Translations under genes and position numbers: made by a program
Assembly: GCA_022605955.1 (NCBI GenBank)
Contig: JAKCOZ010000040.1
Span: 4,474,558-4,538,557 of the forward strand
Source: Rallus limicola
Taxonomy: Eukaryota > Chordata > Aves > Gruiformes > Rallidae
Reading direction: 5' to 3'
Length of the DNA: 64,000 bases
Notes under the pieces: generated by a model
Told to the model about the DNA's origin: nothing
Seen by the model: only the letters and a program-made list of their open reading frames with translations
Database searches by the model: none
Part shown: positions 54,022 to 64,000 of the stretch, piece by piece
Layout: the number at the start of each line of letters is the position of its first letter
How positions within the stretch are numbered: the first letter of the stretch is position 1

Positions 54022-55025
54022 CATTACTGCTTCATGCCACATCGAAGCAGGGCTGTATAATTAATTCCCCCTCCCCTCTAAAGTAAGAACAACACAAGTC
54101 AAGTGGCCAGTATCTGTTGTTGCTTTGCATCTACTGTTACAAGAAACTTAGAAGAATCAATGGCAGGTGTCTCCTGTCTCGCCAAGACTCTCAAATGCAG
54201 AGACGTGCTGAGCCTCTTGGACTTTCTTGGTTCTGGGTTTTTTCTTTTGGTTTTTTTTCTTCCCCCTCTCAGTTAAAATTCTGTATATTTGTTGTTTGAT
54301 TGTATTAGTAAGCTTGCAGGCTTTTAAGTTGCTGCCTATGTCCACGTGTTTGTCAGCCAGCTGAGGCAGCACATCCAACTAGTTTAATAGATGCAAGTGC
54401 AAAACAAGGTGGGGAAAAAAGACGTTGATGTTAACAGCCACCTTGACAGGAACCTTTATCATTCCTGTTGTTGCTGCCTCTAAAGTGTTTAAACATTTGT
54501 ATGTTTTTTATATATTGGGCTAACTTTCTATTGAGTAAGGTTTTTCTCCCTAATTCTTACTTTTGATATGTGATCCACTTCCACATGCCCAAAGCAGGAT
54601 CTGTTTGTTGGTACAAGTCGCAGTAGCACTGCAGGCTCCCTGGCAGTACAGGCCTGCCAGCACTAACTGTTGCCCTGGCTCTCTATACCTGGTTACCTGG
54701 GCAGAATTTTCTGGTGCTGTGAAGTACGAGTACTTGTTGCACAATTTCTGTACACGTTTTTGATGCTAGAGGCGGTTGTTAACGTGGTAGGCCTTATTTT
54801 TAAATGGTAACTGAATCGATGTGTGTCCCACAGTTGCGTTAGCTGACAGAATGGTGATACTCTTCAGAAGGAAGATGTGTGCATGACTTAAGCTCCAGGG
54901 AGGGAAGCAACTCCTGAAAAAATGTGATCTGTAATGGACTTGGGATTGATGCTTCCGATCAAATGGTTTCCCTTCAGAAGACTTAACTATCTAAACCAAA
55001 ATAAAATGGTTTCACACTTTGTAGC
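54022..55025 (+). other. DCAF7: DCAF7 3' UTR, minimum extent
   Basis: Non-coding sequence from the stop to the first good AATAAA at 55000-55005. Human DCAF7 has a very long 3' UTR, so the true end may be farther. Other AATAAA hexamers are at 57109, 59314, 60274 and 61059. Confidence 0.55.
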
Positions 55026-58000
55026 TTGCTTGATTGGCAAATAATGTGAGCAAGATTTTGTGGCTAGCCTCTGCCTTGGAGCTCCTTTGCCTTTGGCCCG
55101 TGTTCCTGGGAGTTCTTGAAACATGTGCAAAGCAATTTTTTTCTCCAAAGTGACAGTACAAAGCAAATACAGGTCTTGTTGAGTGAGCAAGGTGATTTGG
55201 AAAAGCTTGGTCTGCGGTCCAAAGGAAAGCTGTTTCTCAAAGAAATTATTCCCTAATGTAATGTACAACAATGGGTTTGAAAGGAAAGAAACCGTGCCAT
55301 AGAGGCTAAGGTTTGGCACTTGTCATCCTCATATCTTTTGGGGATATGCCTGAGGGTTTCTGTGTCTGCTCTGAATAGTGGATTGCTCTACAGGAATGCT
55401 TTTCAATCGAAGCTGAGTGGATTAGGCAAGATAAAAATCTTTGTTGATAACGATGCTACTCAGCAGGCTGAATGCTCGGCTGGCTGAATGCTCGGCAGTG
55501 CACTCTCAATGAAGACATGACAGCTGTAGCTGGTCTGTGAGGGTATTCTAGCTGGGTTTTGATGTGAGTGTCAGAAAGGATCAGAATTGTCTTTCCACCT
55601 AATGAGTATTTACCTGCAACTGGAGGCAGCGTTATAAATAGCAGGGCACTGGCAAACGTGCATCTTGTCAGCTTATGCAGTAAAGGCAAGTTGGGAGAAG
55701 CTATCGCTGTGGAACAGTGAAGCTGATGCTGAAAGCCCTGTCAGATACGGAACAGAATTTGAGGAGTTTTTGTCATTTTGGACATCCAGAAATAGTCTTC
55801 TACAGGCTGCTTATCAACATGGAGCTCAGAAAAGCACTGCCTTGCGAATTTGATAGGAATTCATTAGGGACAGCTTTATTCCATTGCCCCTTTTAATATC
55901 AGAGATCCAAGAGACTGTAACACAGATCAGGCTGATGTTTTGTCAGTGACATACTGTGTTCAGTTGTGGGACTTGTGACAGAAAGCTTGAGTTAACCTGA
56001 AGGTCAGTTTGTCTTGCTAGCAGCAGCTCAGAGTAGTGTGTTCCACAAACAGATTAGATCTAGATGTCAGAGCAATGTTAGCCAGACAATTAGGTTATCA
56101 CTTTCTATAACAGCACTTTATCTTAAACTGGAAAATGCTTATACAGAGCGAAGTGAGAATTGGGATTTTCCTAGCAGACACATACAATGGCGTTCACAGC
56201 TTTAGATAGTCCAGTAAAATATGTACACAGGATTGTCATGTACTGCTAATCTGGAACCATAGGTGGAATATGCTGTGTTACTATGAGGGACCTATCTGTA
56301 ATATTAGTACTTTCAGTAGTCCCCTTTATGCTTTGAAGTCTCACTCTTGTGTAGATGGCATGAGTAAAAGATGAGTACATCTGTTGCTTAGCTTAAAAAT
56401 GCATCTTCTGCAACTGTAGAACTGTGCTTTAAAAAAAAAAAGACGTATTTTACTTGAAAGGTCATTAAAGGACTCCATAGGCTATACTAAAAAGCCAGTG
56501 CAGTTTGTTCCTGGAGGAATTCAATCTGTTGCACTAAGATAATGAGAAGAGAGCATGTATAAAGGGACTAACAGTCTGAATGGTCAGGTAGCTTCTGCTG
56601 CTGTTGGAACACAGTCCTGTTACGAACCTGAAGAGGATCTAATGTCAGTCCTTCCATCCATAAAGCTGCTCAAAAGTAATTTGTGGAATTGGGTGCCCGT
56701 TCCAAACTCACCAGAGGCAAGGGAAGGAGTCTTGTAGGCTCCAGTGGATTCTATAAAAAGCCTATGTCCTGTTTGTTCAGCTAGTTGGGTACCTTCTAGA
56801 TCTATAACATACTGCTTTGGGCATAATCCATTGTCATCCTTCATATGAAATTACATTTGAAATCACTAGAGGCTGTTTTGGAACAGGAAAATGCTACTTA
56901 AAATAGCTTCTTTTCAAAGAAGTCACTTGAAAGGTTAATGACTGAACAGACATTAAAACCCTCATGGGTGAGATGTTCTGTAGTGCAAATGGCACTTCCA
57001 GACAGAGAGGGAAGGGAGAGGCTTTTGGTGCCCTTTAGCCAGCACCTGCTGACATGGTGGCAGGGAGCTAACTGTCTGCTTGCTGGTTCAAGTTTATTTG
57101 CAAGATAAAATAAAGCCCTGAGACTTGTCACTGTAGCCTGTGAATCAGGAAATGCCATTTATTGTATTTCACTTGCTTAACATCATTATATTGGGTGCAA
57201 AGGCCCCATATAAGCGTTATTTTTTCCCAAAGTTTATGAAAAGAAATACTTTGGTACTTCAGTTTTGTGCTTACTGCACAAGCAGAGGATGCAGAGCAAC
57301 TGCTTGCAAATGCCTGGTATCCCTTGAGTAAAGAGTAACATGAAGGGGACAGTCTGAGCGCTGGCGAGGTCAGCAAAGCAGAAAATCACATGCTGTTATT
57401 GTTGGTACAGGCAGGGCTGGTTCTGGGACTGAAATACTCTTCTCTGGCTTAAGTAATTCCGTATCACTTCTCCAGTGGATAATTCAAGGTACTAAGCTGT
57501 TGTTTGGTGGTTGTTTTCTGTCTAAACCAAGCTTTCCACAGATCCCTGTTGTTACGTGGACAACCTGTTGCTAGTACCCTGGCTCTTGACCAGGAGATCT
57601 TGCTGGTGTAAAACTCATTAGTGAAGTGAAAACCTATGGAAGACACGGAGGATGTCAAATTACAGCATAGTGTGCCAGCTCTGTTAGTTGTCTAAATGAA
57701 AGGGGCTATGGTAGGTTGCAGCTATGGGAATTGTACTTCTGTGCACGGGGATTTAAAAGGCAAGGATGTGAGTGCTTTGACAATCTATTCAGAAAGAAAA
57801 CACAGCGGTTTCAAAGTGATGTGAAAGGAGACTGATGGTACAGGTTGTTCCTTGTGGAACCTTGAAATGTACTTAACGGGGGAGGCATTGCCTCCCATAA
57901 GTCAAAGTTAATGATCCTTTCAAAACTTCGCTGTAATTACTCTCCTGAATGTTCTGGATGATAGTTAAAAGAGCTGGTTTTGCCTGGTGTTGCAGTGAGA

Positions 58001-58135
58001 AAGTCGCATCAGGCTCCACTGTAGATCACTGCCTGCCAGACTAGGTGAGGGAAGGAGATACTGGAATTCACAGATGCTGTGTGCTTGTTTTAAATGTAAA
58101 TGAAAGCTGAGCGTGTCTGTTTTGTTCTCTTGCAG
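55026..58135 (+). other. DCAF7 downstream sequence
   Basis: AT-richer single-copy sequence, either distal DCAF7 3' UTR or intergenic. Contains AATAAA at 57109-57114. I see no coding exon, RNA gene or recognised repeat here. Confidence 0.5.
57109..57114 (+). terminator. Possible poly(A) signal
   Basis: AATAAA within aagataaaataaagccc. It could end a longer DCAF7 transcript. Confidence 0.3.
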
Positions 58136-58161
58136 ATGGCACTTTAACAAGTATATTTTTG
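58136..58161 (+). other. Exon-like 26-base segment
   Basis: Strong acceptor (gtctgttttgttctcttgcag) and strong donor (gtaaga) bracket 26 bases. In one phase they read W-H-F-N-K-Y-I-F and end on a G that joins in frame to the segment at 60434. Very short, so coding status is uncertain. Confidence 0.25.
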
Positions 58162-58629
58162 GTAAGATTAGGGGGAGAGTCATCTTTTCCTCAGCCCTTT
58201 TATGGTAGGCATTTATCTGTGTTTTGTATAAAATGTTAAATACAACAGTCGCGAAATCCTAAACGGGCTGTGGCTGTCAGCATCTAGTGCACCCTCATCT
58301 GTTTCTCCTGGAACCGAAATCGTCAGCACTTGACAGTACTGTTCATTTATTAACTGGAGCTCTGTACTCTGACACAGTCTTGCAGGGTCAAGCCAAGCAA
58401 TGTACTGCTGCTTGTCACCCAGAGGGTCCCTTTTGCTTTGCTTGGGAACTTGGCGGTGTTTGGGAATCCACCACTACTGTCATCACATCCAGCCAGTAGA
58501 AAAGAGGAGTGGTTGGGTAAAGCTGTAGCTGGATTTCTTTTGATAACTTACAGAGTAGAGGCATCTGCTCTCTATTAATTCACACACCGTAAATTATATC
58601 AGACGTTTCAGGAGTTTTAACTCTTTCAG

Positions 58630-58661
58630 GACATCCTGCAAAGGATGAACAGCAGCGAAGG
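58630..58661 (+). other. Exon-like 32-base segment
   Basis: Acceptor aactctttcag and donor gtaagc enclose 32 bases. It joins in frame from 58136 but then leaves phase 0, which hits a stop in the 60434 segment. It is therefore an alternative exon or chance. Confidence 0.15.
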
Positions 58662-59313
58662 GTAAGCTCTTGGCTCAGGAGGTTGCACAGTTGCAGTTCC
58701 ATCGAGTGTTGAAGGGTTTAGCCTTCCCACTGCTGGTCAGCAAAGTGGTCCTACTGCCTCGAATCCACCCTGAGCTGTGCCCTCAGTTACAAGCTCTCAC
58801 TGCTACGTACTGCCCACTTTGTACCATCAGACCCGTGCTGCAGAGCAGGCCTGTACTTACTGCACAGTGGACGTTAAAAAGCAGGCATCCAAATTCAGTC
58901 CTGGAGTGGCAAGGTGCTGTCAGCTATGTCCCCATTGATCTTTACAGAGAATCCAGGGAATTAATTATATGTGGCACTTAAAGAGCACTTTCTTATGCTA
59001 CTTAGACGCAGCTGTATTTCCCCCTGCTTACCCAAGAGGAGTCAGAAACAGCCCATTATCAAGGGTTTAACAGGACCCCCAATCGTCTCTTTTTAAGGAA
59101 GAGATCTCTAGAACTTCTGATCAGCACCTTTCACCAGCACTAAAAAGCAGCAATTAAAAATGCAACTAAATACGAGTCACAGGATGCTCGTGTGGTGAGT
59201 AGGCACTTGTGAGACTTGCTTGTGGCTGCCTGGTAGCAGACAAACACTTTCTCAGTGGCCTTTAGTGCAGTCTCTGATGCTCAGCATCAAGCTAGAATAT
59301 CTATAAACATAAG

Positions 59314-59319
59314 AATAAA
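59314..59319 (+). terminator. Possible poly(A) signal
   Basis: AATAAA in cataagaataaaacc, followed by a T/G-containing stretch. Confidence 0.3.
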
Positions 59320-60433
59320 ACCAAATTGTGTGGCTCCTGTCAAGTTTGTTTATTTTCAGAAAATTTAGCAGAATAAGCTATTTTCTGGGGGAAAAAAAAT
59401 AGAATTGTGGCCATGAGTAGCTGTAAGACTCTGTTCCAGCTCTTGTCCCTTGGAGCTGCTTTCCTGGTCGCATGACACAGGAGACTGAGTCTCCTCTGTT
59501 GGAGGTGAGGATTGGGCTGTTGAATCTGGACAGAGGCAGAAATGGAAGAGTCCTGGTACAGCTGAAAAGCCCTGTGTCACTTTATTTCCCTGACAACCTG
59601 GTAAATGCCAATGATAAACTCTGCTATTTAAAAGGAATCTTTTCTTTAATAACCCTGGGTTGCTAGCAGTGTAAAATGTAATTTAAATCTGTTGCACCGA
59701 AGCATTTTTGTCACCAGTAGTGAAGTAGACCTTTACTTTTATGTGTGTTTCCCCTTCTGCTCTTCCCATTCACAGTCCCTGTGGTAATTCCCTGAAGGTG
59801 TAATCTTTGTAGCATGATTGTACAAGCATCCATATGAAATTCCTGACTTCTTGTTCTCACTAAAATATGTTAAAGCAATAGTAGGTTTACTTCTGTCCTT
59901 TTCTCCACCTTCTGTATTGAGATTTGCGACTTCGCTACTATACTGTCCTAGAGGAATTCTAGTATCCTGCTATTCAACAGACGTTTGTTGTTGACATGGA
60001 TAACTGCAGTGTCCCTGTATCCCTTTATTTTTATGGAGAAATTACAAAAAGGTTTTCTTACAACGGATTTTAACCCCTGAGTCACAGAACCGTATTGTCG
60101 AACCTGTAAATTCTACGGCAACTTCTGGGAATGGCTTGAGAGTGGAATGTTGCATCCTTCCCTTTGTGCTATTTCCTGCTTCCCATGTAGTTCTATTCAG
60201 ATTTTTTAACCTCCTTTCTAAGTTTCAGCCTCCTGTGTATTAGGTACGGTATTTTCTGCCTTTCATACTTTGTAATAAAAATGGAACCTTTGTAGTTTGA
60301 CTGCAGTTCACTGTGTGGTGAGTTACAGGCTCGTGTCCATGGGGGCAAGCTGGGAACTACTTCAAACAAGCTTGGTGTGCCCTGTGTGGAGCTCACTGCT
60401 GTTCTCAGGAGGGTGATTGCTTTGTCTCTGCAG

Positions 60434-60570
60434 AACTGGTGAAGCCTATTGATCGCCCGCACTACTGCTACCCAAACGAACGTGATAATTCCAGCTACTA
60501 CTTGCCAGTTACTCCAGATAATTACATTGTTAGGAACCCAGTCACAACAGAACCTGAGCAGAATAGTTGA
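60434..60570 (+). CDS. Unassigned coding-like terminal exon
   Basis: Acceptor tttgtctctgcag ends at 60433. In the phase that joins from 58136 the frame reads ELVKPIDRPHYCYPNERDNS and ends TTEPEQNS before TGA at 60568-60570. The stretch is rich in Tyr and Asn codons and has CpG-containing Arg codons in CpG-poor DNA, which suggests coding. AATAAA at 61059 would close a 3' UTR. I do not recognise the protein. It may instead lie in the distal DCAF7 3' UTR. Confidence 0.35.
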
Positions 60571-61058
60571 TGTGGGTGTGCTTGATGTACTTGCCTTCTC
60601 AAAACAAACCTGGGGGGTCCCTGTGTGCTAGTGGTGGTTGTGATAACGTTTTGCAACTTCTTTGGGCAGCGCTTGTGCTGTAAGCATCAAGTGTAATTAC
60701 CTGCTCGGTGTTTGTGTTTTTAAGATGAGGGAAGAGGGATTTACATTTTCTTAAATTCAAATAATTGGTCTCTAAGGCTTTTTGAATACAGGCAAACTGA
60801 AGACAAAGCAATTAAGCACTTATTTAGCTTCTCAGTCCCCTCAGTGCCTTGTTGACTTCTGTTAAAGGGTGTTTTCTGCGCAGGCTCAGTCACGGGTGTC
60901 ATTCTTGGAACTGGGACCTAGAGGGGAACAGGGTGGCAATTTGCTTTTGCCTTAGACCTGGGCGAGCAGGACTGATGAATAAGTACTTAGATAAACTATG
61001 GTTCAACTAAACTGTTGTCTGACAACATTGCATTCCTCTCTCATTCGTTGTGCTTTGA

Positions 61059-61064
61059 AATAAA
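61059..61064 (+). terminator. Possible poly(A) signal
   Basis: AATAAA followed by aagatttttatgcttc, a good U-rich downstream context. It may end DCAF7 or the unassigned exon at 60434. Confidence 0.4.
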
Positions 61065-61796
61065 AAGATTTTTATGCTTCATGACCACAGTGGAAAGAGC
61101 TGTCAGTAAAGATGCTCTGATCTTTCTAAGCTATATATAGACTTCGTGCCAGTATTCCGTATTTGGAAAAGATGCTCTCCTTCTCAGAATTGTTTGTCTT
61201 TCACCCTGCAACTGTATTTTCATCCTCCTAGATTTATTTTTCTCTGGGTCTGTGCTTCAGATTATCTGAAGAAGCTTTCTCAGTTTCCACAACTTTTACA
61301 AGCTGGAGCTGCTAGTGCACAAGGCCAGGAATTGATAGATGATCTGAGGAATGGGGCACCTGCCTGTGGCAAAACAAGCACCATCCGGTCCTGTGGAGGA
61401 ATATGGGTGGAAAGGAAACAAGGAGAAGCTCTCTGCCCTGATGTAAATGCTAAGGGGCACCCAGCACCTGGCAGGCCTGAGTTGCTCTGTTACCTGAGGG
61501 TCAGTCACTACTTCTCTGATACCAGCCATAGTGAAAAGCACGTAACTGCTCACTGACCAGTAAGTGGATTGAAAAGGAAAGAAAACCTCCACAGCAGCAC
61601 AATACACTACACCTAAGTGTAGAGGAAACACGGTGCCTGAGATGATCTGGGGGCCTGTGACTGTAACCAGCGTTTACTGCTGTCCTTTTCCATGAGTGCT
61701 GCTCTATAAACAGCCCCAGCTGCCAGCTCAGAAGCAAATAATGACCGAAAAGCTTGTAGCATCTCTAACATCCCTCCTCCTCTTCCTCCTCTTTAG

Positions 61797-61891
61797 CTTT
61801 GCGCACTCCACCAGCAGAAAAGCTCCGGCCCTTTAACCAGACGGCTTCAGAGCCCCCTCTGCTGGGATGCTGGCAGGAGCAGGACAGCCAG
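61797..61891 (+). other. Exon-like segment with a strong acceptor
   Basis: A long pyrimidine tract (cctcctcctcttcctcctctttag) precedes 95 bases open in the frame LRTPPAEKLRPFNQTASEPP and ending DSQ, with donor gtactc. Unknown product; may be chance. Confidence 0.2.
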
Positions 61892-64000
61892 GTACTCTCC
61901 GGATAGGCTTTCCAGGAGTTTCTCATGGCTGCTGTGTTCTGCTGGAGGTGAGATAAGGTTTGACTGAGATATATTCCACCACGCTGTCCTGAAGTTGGAT
62001 AATGATGTTTGTTATCTATTAACTTGTGTTTTCAGCGTTGCAAACAAACAAGAGTGCCTTGGCAGAGCCAGCACTGCTTGGAGTCAGAGGGATTTCTCTC
62101 AGATCCACAAAAAAGAGCACAGAACACTGTCATGCAGCCTTTGAAGATTTGCAGGGTTTCTCCTCCATCCAGTTTTTATTTCTTCTATTCAGCATCTGAA
62201 GTCTGAGATGTAGAGTAAGGAAGTCTTGGCATGGGACAGGGCTCAGCCTGAAGACTGCTCAGCTCCCCAGGAAGGATGTGTCTATCTAAACAAGAAGGGA
62301 AACAGGAAGGAAAGAAGAAATCATCTATCTGCTAGCAAGGAGAGGAGGCTCTCTGAGTCACACAGGTACGCTCCAGAAAATAGAAGTACTGCCAAAATAG
62401 AAAACAAGATGATGGCATCATGATTAAAAGACTGGGAAAAGGTGCCAGGAGTTAAAATCCCAAAGGTCTACTCCAGCCTTCCTGTGTGGCTCTGAACCTC
62501 TCCATGGCTCCATGCAGTGCTGTGTAATCCCTAAAACAGGGATTCATTTCCTTTTCTTACTTGGTGCTGTGTGACAGCACTAAACAGCTGGGACTGTAAA
62601 GTTCCTTTAAACTGAATGGGCTGACAATAAACATAGCGGCTCCTGGAGAGTCTTGGGGAATAATTTCACTGATGATTTTGCACTAAATGTCCTCAAACAA
62701 CCTGATTAGGTTTAAGCTGAAGAAATAGGTATGTTTTGTGGCTGGTGTTTACGGGAATGAAGCTTCTCTTCAGGAAAGCCATAGCTTCGAAAGGATGTGG
62801 GCAACCTGGGTGGAAAACCACAGAACACCAGTTTGTATCACAGTGCTGCACGAAAACTAGTGTAGCATGAAGGAGATGGTAAAGGTGGAACAGGAGTTAC
62901 TAATGTTTGCTCAAGCTATACAAAATAAGAGTATGTATTTTGGTCAAAACTTTGATTCCAGTTCAGGAAGGGTGTCCCAGCCTGTCTGGGGCTGGGGGGG
63001 GAAGACAGGGGTCTACAGGGGTCTAAAAATAAAGGCCTGGTGGCACTTGGATATAGATGGTCTTGTGATAATGTCTGTAAAATGAGACTAGAACCGCAAG
63101 GCGGCAGATGAAAGTTGTGGTTTAGATATTAGGCTTGATAGGTGGGTGCTGTGCTGAGCTGTTGTGAGGGCAAATCGCTCTGTTCTTCATTTGAGAAAGG
63201 GGAGAAAAAAGCTTCAGAGGAAACCAGATGTCCTGGGCAGGTGGAGATGGAAAGAGCGAGTTGTACTGGGGTGGTTGTCTCCTACCATCTGCTGGGAGCT
63301 CCTGGCTCACTGTGACTAGCTGGTCTAACATCTCTTGGGCTTAAGCAAACCAAGTTCTACACAAAGGACGTGTGATCAGTCTCATTTAACAGGGCTTCAA
63401 CTGAGAATTTTATGTGCAAACATGTAAGAGCTGGAAGATGGACAAAACCCACCAAACGGGACGGTGCCAACAGAGTGTTGTGACATTAGGGCTGGTGCAG
63501 TGGGGAATTAGTACTGAATTTCTTCAGCTCTGGCCTCGAGAGTAATCTCACTGAAGGCTTTTTATAATGACCTTGGCACAAAAAGCGAGTGTGATAATTA
63601 AATTTGGTGATGAACAAAAGTGGGAGGCTTCAGTAATACGAAGAATCTGGAATATCATAGAGAATTGATGACTTTGAAGGGTGAGAAACAGAGCTGAGAT
63701 GAAATGTAGCAGCAGAAAGTGCAAAGCTGTGAATTAGGGGGTGAGGAGGAATTTGTGAAGGATGCTAAGAGAGTTGGGTTTTTTTCCTTCTTGGAAATGA
63801 GTGAGGAAAGGAAGCCACGCTTTAGTAGTTGATAAAGGAGGTGATGAACCACAATGAAGCTGTAAAAAAGCATATATAAAAATTGGTCCAAGAACAATAA
63901 TGATGCTGTCAAACAAGAGAGAGTGGGAATTCACACTGGAACAGGGACAAAGGAAGGCTACCAGGAGGATACCACAGATGCAAAGCTCCTATTATGAAGA
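61892..64000. other. Right-end region without a supportable gene
   Basis: AT-richer DNA with AATAAA hexamers at 62626 and 63028 and several short open frames. No TACO1 or MAP3K3 exon, the next genes expected from human synteny, is recognised. No RNA gene or repeat family seen. Confidence 0.5.

Noticed and set aside
57996..58044. Possible 49-base exon before 58136
   Set aside because: Has an acceptor and a gtgagg donor, but the three frames either contain a stop or end on TAG, so it cannot supply the phase needed at 58136.
61146..61556. 136-codon frame after the 61059 poly(A) signal
   Set aside because: No recognised domain; the part after a cag at 61260 looks faintly protein-like but lacks a donor and support.

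Overview
This window is vertebrate nuclear DNA, most likely from a bird, possibly another sauropsid. All genes are split by GT-AG introns, there are CpG-island promoters and AATAAA poly(A) signals, and the left two thirds is very GC-rich with compact introns, as on avian microchromosomes. Three protein genes lie head to tail on the + strand: the 3' end of ACE, all of KCNH6 and all of DCAF7. The order ACE-KCNH6-DCAF7 matches human 17q23. I rebuilt the exons by reading the protein families through splice sites whose phases agree. The species cannot be fixed from the sequence.

Layout. 1-3.76 kb: the last seven coding exons of ACE (C-terminal peptidase domain, short stalk, membrane anchor, cytoplasmic tail) and its 3' UTR. 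3.76-9.9 kb: intergenic, with simple repeats, minisatellites and a 1-kb C-rich block. 9.9-11.45 kb: CpG island with the KCNH6 start at 10515. 10.5-43.3 kb: KCNH6, sixteen coding exons, 1,208 codons, PAS + ERG-type potassium channel + CNBD, with an 8-kb second intron. 43.3-44.8 kb: intergenic CpG island with several CCAAT boxes and the DCAF7 start. 44.3-54.0 kb: DCAF7, seven exons, 342 residues. 54.0-64.0 kb: AT-richer DNA with the DCAF7 3' UTR, a series of possible poly(A) signals and some exon-like islands that I could not assign to a gene.

The genes are syntenic neighbours, not a functional pathway: a vasoactive peptidase, a voltage-gated K+ channel and a WD40 scaffold. The observations I would follow first are: (1) a CpG-rich, in-phase candidate alternative first exon at 31588-31713. 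It sits in the intron where KCNH2 carries its '1b' exon and would give a PAS-less KCNH6; (2) KCNH6 here keeps long ERG1/ERG3-like N- and C-terminal linkers that, as I recall it, the human protein lacks; (3) a TTCC microsatellite nine bases after a KCNH6 splice donor; (4) an unassigned coding-like terminal exon at 60434-60570; (5) an exact TFIIIC B-box beside the DCAF7 promoter. I did not see a clear new multi-gene system. Composition statements are by eye and comparisons with human proteins are from memory of the families.
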